DNA of 64,000 nt from Proales similis (lineage: Eukaryota > Rotifera > Eurotatoria > Ploima > Proalidae): positions 2,480,001-2,544,000 of the forward strand of contig JAGVRJ010000002.1 in the NCBI GenBank assembly GCA_019059635.1. Reading direction: 5' to 3'. Shown here piece by piece: positions 12,001 to 22,718 of this stretch (position 1 is its first letter; every line of letters starts with the position of its first letter). A program made the position numbers and the translations under genes. The notes beneath the pieces were generated by a model. It worked only from the letters and a program-made list of their open reading frames with translations, ran no database searches and was not told the DNA's origin.

Positions 12001-15000
12001 TTGAACATGCTCGAGTCAAGTGAAGCATTTGGTGATCTACTCGAGTACTTGAGCCGAATGGTCGGTCCCGTTTACAGTCAGCTCGAGTGGCAAGCAAGCG
12101 CCGATGACCCTTGGCTTAAAAAGTAAGCTTAAAATGAGCACTTGTCATGCTCGCTGATCAAAACTGCCTTTTTCCAAGTCTTCTACGCCAAGACATTCTC
12201 CAATTCGGCTGTCGTATTGGTCTGGTCGACTGCATTGAGAAGTCGAAGCAGCTGTTCAAGCAATGGACCAACTCGCCGACCGAGAACAAGTAATTAAGAT
12301 GAACACTTCTGATGACTGAATCGCGTTGAAGAAGAAGAAAAAAAAAACTTAGAATTGCGGCCAGTTACAGGCCATTTGTGTATTGTACATCGATTCAATA
12401 CGGAACGAGTGCAGATTGGCGCTTCGTGCTTGAGCAGTTCAAGAGAGAGACAGATGCAAGCAGTCGTAATCAAATGCAGTACGCGTTGTCGTGTAGTAGA
12501 GAGCCGTGGCTTATTCGCCGCTACCTTGAAATGCAGTTTGACGACCGGATTGTGCGTAAACAAGACGCCATCTATGGTCTGATCTACTCGCTGAGACACT
12601 CGTATTCTCTACCGATTGCCTGGGAGTTTGTAAAAGAGAACTGGTCACGAATAACCGAGCAGTTCTCCAGCTATCCGTACGGACGACTAGTGGAGACTGC
12701 TGCCGAGCGGCTCAACTCAGCCGAAGCTTACAATGACGTAAACTTGAACTTTTGGCACATGTCTAGATCAACACCTTTCAAGCTCGATTAGTTTAAGCAA
12801 TTTTTCGCCAACGCCACTCTTGGCCGAGCCAAGCGTCAGGTGGCAAACTCGCTGGAGAAGATCGGCGCAAACGCAAAATGGATTCGACGCAATTACCTTC
12901 CATTGGCCAATTGGCTTGCAGATAGGAACAAGCCCCAAGACGGTATTCGATCTCTCTTGTTCGTGTTCGATATTTTGCCTATAACCCGAACGTAGACGAG
13001 CAAGGACTAAAGGCAATCAATTATCGTCTGCCGGACAATCTGAGGCCGATTGCCTACGATATATCCATAAAGCCATTTGTGGGCGACCACTACGGCAACA
13101 AATCGTTCACATTTGAAGGCCAAGTCTTTATCAAAGTCGAATGTGTTAAGCCGACCAACTTGATCGTTCTGCACTCAAAAGAACTGACAATCGAATTGGC
13201 ACGATTCACATCACAACAGGGCCAAGAGCTCAATGTAATGGGAATCGAGTATGAAATGAAAACCGATTTCATGAAGATTCGTTTGCAATCCGAGTGTCAA
13301 GCGCATGACAATTACACCCTCAACATAATTTACAATGGAAAGATTCCAAACTCACTCTCCGGTTTCTATCGAAGCTCGTACACAGATTCATTGGGCAAAA
13401 CTCGATAGTAAGGCCAAATTGTGATGAATTAAAATGAAATTCAAATTATTCTAGCGGACAATTAAAGCCTAGCCAGCACGCAGTTTCAGCCGACGGACGC
13501 CAGACGAGCTTTTCCTTGCTTTGACGAGCCGGCGATGAAGGCCCGGTTTAGAATGAGCATCATGCGCAGCTCCAACCACACTGCCCTGTTCAACATGCCA
13601 GTGTTAAGCAGCAGAAGCGTAGACGAGTCTGTCTTGATTGAGCCACTTGTTGAATCTGCCAAAGTAATTTGCTTGCTCTAGAGAGTGGATTCTGGACGAG
13701 TTTGACGAAACTGTTCCCATGTCAACTTACCTGGTCGCGTTTGTCATCTCCGACTTTGAGCTAATCAGACAAAAGTCGTCCAAGTACAGCATTGATGTGG
13801 AAGTCGGAGCTCGTAAAGAGTTCATCAGCAGCGGCCAAGGCCAGTACGCGTTGGAAGAAGCGTCCAAAATAATTGACTTTTACTCGGACTACTTCCAAAT
13901 AGACTACAAGCTTCCCAAAACAAGTAAGTTGAAGTGAAAGACACAAACAATCAAGCAGCATCTAAAATTCAAATTCAAGCTCAAGTCGGAATACCTGACT
14001 TTAACGCTGGCGGTAAGGCCCCTCATCACAGGCGCGTGAATCTCTGTTAAAGCAAACCAAATATAGCGATGGAAAACTGGGGCCTGGTGCTTTATCGCGA
14101 AAAGTATCTCATGTTCAATCCCAAGCGCGACAATGTATTTAATCAGCAAGTTATAACTGCCGTGGTTGCCCACGAACTGGCCCATCAATGGGTAAGTGTC
14201 TATGAGCCCGTGGGTAGGTCGAATCGGCCAATTGTGAATCCAATTTTAGTTTGGCAATCTGGTCACACCCAAATGGTGGAACGACCTCTGGCTAAATGAA
14301 GGCTTTGCCTCCTGGGTCGAGTACTTGGGATCGAATCATACTCATCCCGAGTGGAAAGAGGTCAGTATATTAGGTCCGGACCAGTGCTGCTGTGAAGAAT
14401 AGACATTTCTGCCTAAGTTGGACAACTTTGTGTCACAACGTATTGAGTGCATGCGCAAGGACAGTCTGGAAACGAGTCATCCGGTCAGCACAGTTGTCAA
14501 TGATCCGAACGAGATCAACTCGCTATTCGACGACATCAGCTACGACAAGGTATTTTCCTCGCGCCCACATCTTTTCGTAACTCGATACTTGAAGCTTCTC
14601 TTTCTTGGTCTAGGGCTCGAGCATAATCAGAATGATGAATTCGTTCCTCACAATCAGCACATTCAAGAACGGAATCTCGGTAATTATTTTTACCCTCCAA
14701 CAAAAGCCAGCCGATTTGATTCTAACTTGGCCCTCTTTATAGAACTATCTGCGTAAATATCAATTCGCAAATGCCGAACAGGACGAGCTTTGGGCAGAGC
14801 TGGATCACCAGGCAAAGAAAGATGGAACCCTTGAAGAGGGACTAAGCCTAAAAGAGATCATGGACACATGGACCCTTCAAATGGGCTATCCGGTGATAAA
14901 TGTCATCCGGCAAAAGAGCCAACAGGGCAAGCATGAACTTGTCGCCACTCAAAAGTGGTTCCTCCTCAATCCTGCGAGCAAAGCCCTCCAGTCGGGCGAT

Positions 15001-16458
15001 TATGCTCAACGCAAATGGTTCGTACCAGTTACGTTTACCAGCCAAGGCTCGCCTCGCTTTGATTTTGAGACCAAACCGAGCTGGCTCAAACCGAACGACT
15101 CATCGCGTAAGTTAAGCAAACTTGGTCTTATTCTGTGTGGCATTTCATTTCGTCTTCAAGTGAGAATTGAGCTCGATGATGCACAAAGCTCGGGCTGGAT
15201 CTTGGTTAACCTAAAGCGGTCCGGATTTTACCGCGTTAACTACGACATTGAAAACTGGAAGCTGTTGGCAGCCGAGCTTAACGGACCGAACATGAATGCG
15301 ATCGACGAGACAAGCCGTGGCACATTGCTGGATGATGCATTCAACCTTGGTCGAGCCGAAATGCTCGAGCAAAGTGTTTTCCTTCAGCTCGCCTCGTATC
15401 TCAAGACCGAGACCAGTGCGATGCCTTTCCGAATGGCCTCGGCTGGCCTCGCCTACATTGAGGAGATGTTCGCCGACAATGTGTTTGTGCTTCGCAACAT
15501 TAGAGTAACTAAGGAAGAGCTTGAAAGCTTCTGCTGTTGCTTGTTGACCAAATTTGAATTAAGGAGTTTGTGAAATCGTTGTTTTCCGCATCTTACGAAC
15601 GGCTTGCATGGAACGAGACAATCGATGATGCAAATGAAATGTAATTCAGCAATGTTTTAATTCAAACTGAGGTAATTTTCATAAAACTTATTGTACGAAG
15701 ATATTTGCAAGTGAGATCGATGAGCGCCATGTGTTACAACGGACACGAGCCGTGTATTGCTAAGGCAAGGCAGCTTTCGGCCATCTGGCTCAACAATAGA
15801 GAAGGGCAAGTGCCAAAAACCTTTGCCTTTGTAGACTCGTCAATTACATTGCAACTGTTCAATAGAATACCGAGCGTCTACCGCAATCTGGTGCTCAGAA
15901 CTGTCATGAAATATGCAAGCGAAGACGAATGGCTGAGATTTTTTGAGTTGGCCAAGCAAACTCAAAGCATCGTAGAGCGAATGGAAATCCTGAGAGCGCT
16001 AAGCTTCACTAGCAACTACAACCTGCTCAAAGTGTAAATGAATCTCCCAAAGAGATCGAGCTTCAATTCTAATTGCATTCGTTAGGCTCCTACGAGAGTC
16101 GTCTAATTCAGATCTGATCAAGAGACAGGACGAGGACTCGTTTATAGTCTTCATTTCATACAATCCGATCGCCAAGGACCTTGTCTGGAGTCATGTGGCA
16201 GAGAACTGGGCACTTTTCCTTGAAAAGTACAACACGATTCCATTCACACTCGGCAACTTGGTCGTTCGCATTACTTCGACTTACAACACCGAGTCCGATC
16301 TCACAAAAGTGAGACGCTTCATTGAAGCAAATGCGAACAATCTGGGCGTAGCACAAAGTGCATTCGACCAGGCCATTGAGACAATCAGCACCAATTTAAG
16401 ATGGATGCAGCGAAACGAGGAGTCTATTCGAAAATGGTTCTCGGCCATATCGAGTTAG
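9028..16458 (+). CDS. Double-headed membrane M1 aminopeptidase (two complete APN domains in one chain)
   Basis: Type II ectoenzyme that would remove N-terminal residues from extracellular peptides. The ATG at 9028 starts a short cytoplasmic tail and a membrane anchor ([20 protein letters not shown]). Domain 1 shows [15 protein letters not shown] (split by an intron, near 10483), IAHELAHMW (10580-10607) and [11 protein letters not shown], so all three zinc ligands, the catalytic Glu and the exopeptidase motif are present. It ends with an ERAP1_C-like region. A 53-nt GT-AG intron (12943-12995) then joins ...KPQD in frame to [18 protein letters not shown], opening domain 2, which has its own [15 protein letters not shown] (near 14069), VAHELAHQW (14167-14190) and [11 protein letters not shown]. 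No stop, new Met-led signal or anchor separates the domains. If that intron were retained, the chain would stop after domain 1 and domain 2 would lack a start, so I favour one protein. The stop codon ends at 16458. Identity is sure; the single-chain reading is probable. Confidence 0.9.
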
Positions 16459-16583
16459 TTCTCCAAACTGAAAACGTTTTTTTTTCGTTAATTTTATTTA
16501 AAGCAGATTGAATTAATTAGCCGCACTGTGTCTTTTCTTGATTTTTTTTCCAATTTTAATCGAGTATTAGATGAACGAGTACA

Positions 16584-16589
16584 AATAAA
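16584..16589 (+). promoter_or_regulatory. Polyadenylation signal AATAAA of the double-headed APN gene
   Basis: AATAAA lies about 125 bp after the stop codon. The convergent SPPL2 gene has an AATAAA on the opposite strand at 16498-16493, so the two 3' UTRs may overlap by about 100 bp. Confidence 0.5.
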
Positions 16590-16706
16590 CATTTGCTCTT
16601 AAATTGAGCGTCGATCATTTGCTTACTTTTTCTTCACTTAACCTAATCGCCTTAGTTCATTTGCTTCAATTTACAAATTCTAAATTCAAATTTAAAACTC
16701 AAACAA

Positions 16707-19076
16707 CTACGGAGATGCAGCCGGGTTCATAATAGACGAGTCGTTCTGAATTGACATATTGGCAGGCTGGTGAGCGTCGATCCAACGTTTTATCTGGCAA
16801 ATAGTTGTCTTTAAAGCAGCTAGAGGCAGCGGGGTATGTCCTTTACTTACAGGTTCGCCAGTCCAAAAGCTTTTCAATTCTTTCTTGACCAAAGCGACAA
16901 ACAGCGAGAATAACAAGTGGGTCGGACAAAGGTAGAGAAGAGCGGGCTGAGCAGCTTCCATTTCAATCAGGGCGATGAACGCCATGAGTAGTCCGACCAA
17001 ATAGGCTTTAGATTTAGTTAAAAGGTGCTGAGCAAATAAGAGTGAGAGTAGTGGATTCGCAATTACCAATTATGTTGGTCACGAAGAACAGAGGAAAGCG
17101 ATTACCCTGCGCCTTGTCGAATATGCGCGCATAGTTTACGCTCAGTCCAGGAATGAGGATATCGCCCAGTCCAAGGAGCGTGTACGGAAAGAAATAGTAA
17201 TAGTCGCAGAGGGCTCTTCTAGCATTCAAATGCGGTATGATGATGACAATCGGTAGCTGAAAATTGCCTCGGGTCAGAGCGTTCAAAGCGAAAGAGGTGG
17301 ACGCCACTTACTCTGTTGGTGGTGTCTTTTTGCTCGGTGAAATAAATATAGTCCCAGTTCTGTCAGGCAAAGAAAACGATGAAAATTGGGTAGAAAGAGA
17401 GAGAGAGGGGTGGAGGGCAACCTGTTTGCCGAGCGAACGAGCAGCGTCTCTGCCTCCGAAAGCGACCGCTTCCATTATAGACAGGCCGTTGGTGAAGCGT
17501 GGTGAAATGAAAACCATGAACACGTCGTAGATGAAAAAGAGGGAAAGAATGATGGTGACTGTCTTGAAGCTGCTTAGTCTGTAGTAGGACAGGGCGTTTG
17601 ATGCCAATGAAATGGCCATGACATTCTGAATGATCCAAGACCAGCTAGAACGATTGATTAGTTGAGATTTAAGGCTTAGAGTCGAACATTTCTTACCTTT
17701 GATGGCGAAATACGAACCAAACAACCGAAATGCTGATACCGAGCAACGCAACGAAAACTTTTCGCGGTTCAATGCGCAAGTGATTGTTTTTGGGAAGGCT
17801 TATCGCCGGCAGTCTATCAATCAATGAAAATTATTCAGATCTGAGGTCTAGCTGGCCGGCTAAACTCACTTGCAGCTGAGCACGTCGAAGTGATAAAAGA
17901 AAAGACAGCCGACCCGGTAGATGGCCATGCTAGCTCCAAGAACAAATATGGTGTAGACCAAATAGACTAGGTGAAATGGCAGAGTGAACATTTTCAGTGT
18001 CTAAGAGTGTGTCGAATCAGAAGCCTACTCATCCATTGGTAAAAAAAGTAGAGCAGAAGAAGAATGGCGACAACGATTACAACAAATACGAGAATGGCCA
18101 CTGTGCTCACAGACAGCGTTGACTGATTCTCCTCATCGCCATTGTAGTTGCGGATTCTCTCTTGTCGAGCGTTCGATTGGTTCGTGCTCGCTTGTTCGTC
18201 GCTCGGCTGATTCGGAATAGAAACATTGGCAGCCAGCTGCTCTTCGGACTTGGCTCTTGCCTCTGACTTAAGACTGAGCGTGCGTTTAGAAATTTACTTG
18301 AACTAAACGATTCAAGAAGGTGCTCGCTCACAAACCTGAGATCAAACTCAAGACTGGACCACAAGGAGCCGAAGCAAACGATTGAGATGGCAATTAGCCA
18401 GACGACAATCAAAGACCAATCGAACGGACTCGACTCTACATACTGCGTCACTCTGACCGATTTTTGCTCGTTGAGAAAGTCCTTGATAAATGTGACTCTT
18501 CATTATGCTCTGGGTTTATCAAATTTCATCAATCTTTCTGTAATTACCGACAACTTCTGGGCAAATCTCTCAGGCATGAATATAAACGAGCTTGTAAAGT
18601 TGATCGAAGAGGAGTTCATTTTCTGTGAATTTTCATTGGAATTTTGAATATTCAGCATCAGCTCATGAGTGGCCAGCTTACAATAGGACCGTCCGAGCCG
18701 ATCAAAACCAGCGCTGGATTGACTCGTTGAGCGTTCAGGACCAAATACTCAAAGTCACAGAGAAAAGGCCGCTCGAGTCGAAAGTACAATGCGCTGTTGT
18801 TGTAGCGAGCGCTCGGCGGCAGTGGTAGACATCCGTCGAGTGGCTCCAAGCTGATCACATCGTAGCTCTGGCCATTGTCGTCTACGCCTGCTAATGGCTT
18901 TTTGAGGGCACAAATATCGAGACTAGACGACTGGCCAGCAGATTTAAAGTCGAGAACGGCAACATCAGCAACAACTAGGCGCTAGTCAAGCAAACATTTA
19001 GCAGTACAAGGCCACGCCCCATTTGAACGAAACCTACCTGCAACAGAACCAGAACAATAGAAGTTAAAACGAGCAT
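16707..19076 (-). CDS. Signal peptide peptidase-like 2 (SPPL2-type) intramembrane aspartyl protease
   Basis: Polytopic GxGD protease that cuts type II membrane-protein stubs within the bilayer of endosomes, lysosomes or plasma membrane (family knowledge). I place the start at the ATG at 19076: MLVLTSIVLVLLQ is joined over an intron to RLVVADVAVLDF, giving a signal peptide. A protease-associated lumenal domain follows (Cys-containing, ...DGCLPLPPSARYNNSALY...). Several membrane helices come next, then the first catalytic Asp in YDVFMVF (near 17508-17530), the second in GLGDILIPG (near 17159-17180), and the C-terminal PAL motif in QPALLYL (near 16930-16950). The PA domain separates it from SPP and SPPL3, which lack one. 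Introns are about 50-70 nt. It converges on the double-headed APN gene, with only about 250 bp between the two stop codons. All catalytic signatures are intact. Confidence 0.9.
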
Positions 19077-20842
19077 CTAAAATTCTCTTGGGCGGCTTTG
19101 TTTCGTGAGTAGATATTGTGAAGAAAGAAAAACAGAGCGTTTTTAAAGACGATGCGACAGAAGGTCGATCTGTTTTGAATAGCGGTGAGGACTTCAAATT
19201 ATGCTAATGAATTCAGTGATAAGACCAAGCGCCAATATTTGTGAGAGATATTGTGAGGCGAGCTTTAAATTCTTAGCTTAACTAAATCTCAAGCTCTAAT
19301 TCATTTTTAATCGACCTTGTCGCCGACCTCGCTTTAATGAGAGCAGGCATGGTCCGGCATATTCGGCCTCGGTCTAATTTTGGTGTTGAATAGTTTATTA
19401 TTCACTTGAATTCGAGCAATTTTCCGTCTCAAGAGGTTCAATTTTCGAATAGCTTCACGCTTACGTCAGGGCGGAGAAGAAATCGAAAGGAAAATAGAGG
19501 ACAATTGAATGACGACGACGGACACTGGACCTTGGTGTTCGAGGTGAGTTTCTGTTCTATTTCGCGTTCATCTCAAGTTGGTCTGCATTTGCTAGTGGTG
19601 CGCTCAGACCGTGAAGGCCTGAGAGAGCCCAAGGGAGCGAAATGATTACGCAATTAATCGAATTAGAAGAGGCTAAAGAAAACACGAGAGTAAGTCCTAA
19701 AGTGTGGCCAAGTATACATTCGGGTATAATCTTGTCAGACAGAGTTTAATTAGGAACATAAATAGCAAACAAGTGTAATTATTCCGGTTAGAGTAGGTCG
19801 AAGCCAAGTCCGTGCGGATTAAATCTGATAGCCTCGCAGCGTGGTAAATAGGGCCAAAGTTTGAACAAGCACATGTTGGATAGGACTAGGAAAATGAAAA
19901 GAAGAGGCCAAACGGCGGCCGAAAAGAGGCGAGTTGCAGGCCCTTGGACTTGACTTTCTTGCTTGCTAATCTGGCGACAAATCTGGCTGATGATGAGTAA
20001 AGTCAGTGGCTCTTGACGCTACACGGATATCCACTTGAGCACGGCTGGAGTTGTTGACAAGATGAGTTACAGCTGGAGACGAGCGCTTGGGATGTGCGAT
20101 TAAGTGCCTAGGCGAATACGGCTAATTAGATTTTAGAATTCGATAATAGCTTGCGTCGTTGTCGTCGACGCCCCCAATGTTTATTACGTTCTATTCAATG
20201 TACGAAATTAATTATTCTTTCAAATAGATGATAGGAAATGAATTAAAGCATCACGCAGTGCCAAATGTTTTTCTCTCTGTTCTATTGTTCTCTCATTTAA
20301 AAGAGAAAGAAAACAAAAAAAAAGGAGCAAACAGCGGGCGAGCTGCATCCCGCCTCGGCCGATTTTCTTTCCGTTTCCACAGCTTAAATTGATTATCGAT
20401 TCGATTTTGTTTGGTCCGACCAGTTCAGCGGGCGCAAATAAACTTATCAACGTTTGAAAATTTCCCAATTATTTATTTGAGCTTTTCAATTCAAATATTG
20501 CTTAAATAAAAAAAAACATCAAAATTTAAAAGAAGATCGAATACAAGTCGTAGGAAAACGAAGCATGTTAAAGGATAAAGCGACAATTTGACTTGAAAAT
20601 ATAACGAACGATTTTTGTTAAATAACAAGCTAAAACGAGATCTATTCAAGAACTCAGAAAACACGAACGAAAAGAAAATAGAGACTTTAGGAAAAGCAGC
20701 TAAAAGTGAGAAAATGTCTTTTGAGTCTGAAGAGTACAACAAAAATGCGTGAGACAAAGCAAAAATTCGCACTACCTCAGTCGAAGCAGAGAATGCCTAA
20801 CAAAACAAGGCGAGCTAAAAAAATTGGTTAAATGTGGATGAT
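19077..20842. other. 1.8-kb non-coding interval between SPPL2 and Zic
   Basis: This lies upstream of SPPL2 and downstream of the Zic stop codon. The stretch 20220-20842 is AT-rich and probably includes the Zic 3' UTR; TTTATT at 20472-20477 reads as AATAAA on the minus strand. Short ORFs such as 19406-19645 and 20491-20772 have no recognisable domain. I see no RNA gene or mobile element. Confidence 0.5.
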
Positions 20843-22718
20843 CTATGAGCAGTTTGCAAGCGCCTGTATTCGTGGATGGTGATAGTGAGCGTGATGGTCC
20901 TGATGAGCGACTGCAGCGGCTGCAGCTGCGGCGGCGAAATGCTGATGATGATTCAGGTGGTGCTGATAAGAAGGCATGATGAGCGGCGAGTTTCCAGTCG
21001 ACGGGGGCGTGAGAATGCCACCGTTCTGATACAAATACCAGTCCGGTGCGACAGAATGCGATGAATGATAGGCACCATTGCCTGTCGAGGCGACTTGTTC
21101 GCTTGAGCTCAATTTAAGCGGAGTGAAAGGTTCGCCTGTTGAAGGCGTTTGTTGGAGCGCAGAGCCATTGTAAAAGACGCTGGCGCTGTTGTTTGTGCTG
21201 TATGAGCTAGGAGAAGTGGACGAGATGGAGGATGCGGGCGTGACTGAGGCGTGCTGATTTGTGTAGTAGTTCGAACTGAAGTAGTTGGTGCTTGTGTTTG
21301 CGCTGCCCTGATAATAGGGCGTGTTTGGATAAGCGGTGCTGTTCAAAATAGAATTTGCGCTGCTCTGAGCGAACAGAGGCAACGACGGAGGCGACGAGGG
21401 AAACGAGTTGCGCGACAAGTTAATCGACGACGACGAAGAGTTCGACGTCGAATTGGACAAGCGGGCCGCTTTTGCCGGCCGCTGAAGAATTTCTTCTTCC
21501 TCTTCTTCTTGCTCGCTGTCGTCTTCGATCGGAATATGATGCTGCTGCATTTCGTGCATTCTGATGTGCTTTCTCAACGACGACGGATGTGTGTAGCTTT
21601 TGTCGCAGCCTTTCACCTTGCAGTAGTAGGGCTTGTCAGATGTGTGAACGTGCATATGCTTCTTTCGATCCGAGCTGTTGGCAAATCGACGATCGCATCC
21701 TTCGAATTCGCATTTGAACGGTTTTTCGCCTTAAAAAAACACACACACAACCGTTAGTCTTAGCACAGCATGAGATAAAGAGCGACCAAATGGACGCTAA
21801 AATAAAATCGAACGAAAGAGAGGCGCTCGGGATCAAAGTCGAATGCGTACCTGTGTGAGTTCGCTTATGGATTTTAAGATTCTCTGATCGGGCGAACACT
21901 TTGCCGCAGCCAATGAACGGGCACGGGAACGGTTTCTCGCCCGTGTGCACCCTAATGTGATTGACCAGCTTATACTTGGCTTTGAAAGGCTTGAGTGCTC
22001 TTGGACAGTCCTCCCAGAAGCAAGTGTGAGTGCTTGAATCAGGGCCGCCGACGTGCTCAACGGTCAAATGAGTGACTATGTCGTGCATGCTGTAAAAGAC
22101 GCGGTTGCACATCTTTTTTGTGTCCGGGTCGATCCATTTGCACATGTACTCTTGCTTGGCTGGCTGATTGCGAAAGTAGCGAAAGAAGGCGCCAGGTGCG
22201 GCCGGATAGGCAGCTGCTGCCGACTGATAGTCAAATTGGTTGGCGAGCTGTGGCTGCGCCTGAATTTGATTGCTACTTCCATCCTCGTTGATTTGATTCT
22301 TAAGCTGATTAAAATAATCGTAATTGTAAGCCGAGCACAACTGCGCCTGTGATGCGCTGTGGAATTCGGCACCATTCTCAGCGCATTCGTCTCCGTACGA
22401 GTTGCGATCACACTCGCTGTACTCGACGGCTCGTTTGAGGCCCATGCCGTAAGAGTTGAACTCGTTTAACTGCTTGTTGTTGTTGTTGTTGTCTTGCTCG
22501 CTGTAGGCGTTGCTGCCAATGCCACCCGATGCTTTGCCAGACTCGATCGGGTGCCCGCTGGCCTTGCTATTTTGATTTAAGAAGGTGTTGCTCCCTCCGC
22601 CGCCGCCGCTAATGCTGGCACTGCTGTTGTCGACCGCCTGGATGCCACTATTGACTACTGCTGCCGACTGCAAGTTGTTGCTCATCATTTCCATATACAA
22701 CACGGCTGGATTCAACAT
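20843..22718 (-). CDS. opa: Zic / odd-paired family C2H2 zinc-finger transcription factor
   Basis: Nuclear transcription factor of the Gli/Glis/Zic superfamily; in arthropods opa acts in segmentation and neural patterning. The first ATG in the reading frame is at 22718 ([12 protein letters not shown]). The conserved ZF-NC motif ([22 protein letters not shown]) precedes five zinc fingers. The first has the Zic-type long C...C spacing ([16 protein letters not shown]...HLTVEH), followed by [38 protein letters not shown] and [11 protein letters not shown]-type fingers. One 121-nt intron (21850-21730) splits the THTG|EKP linker. The C-terminal region is Ser/Asn/Thr-rich with an Ala run and His-rich tail, ending ...IQALANCS. 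The N-terminal half is also low in complexity with Asn and Gly runs. The long flanking non-coding DNA fits a developmental regulator. Identity is firm; the gene symbol assumes an arthropod-type single Zic gene. Confidence 0.93.

Noticed and set aside
12737-12791. Stop of domain 1 at 12789-12791 taken as the end of a single-domain APN
   Set aside because: The segment 12737-12791 is a GT-AG intron. Removing it restores the conserved APN C-terminus ([17 protein letters not shown]), and the next 53-nt intron continues into domain 2.
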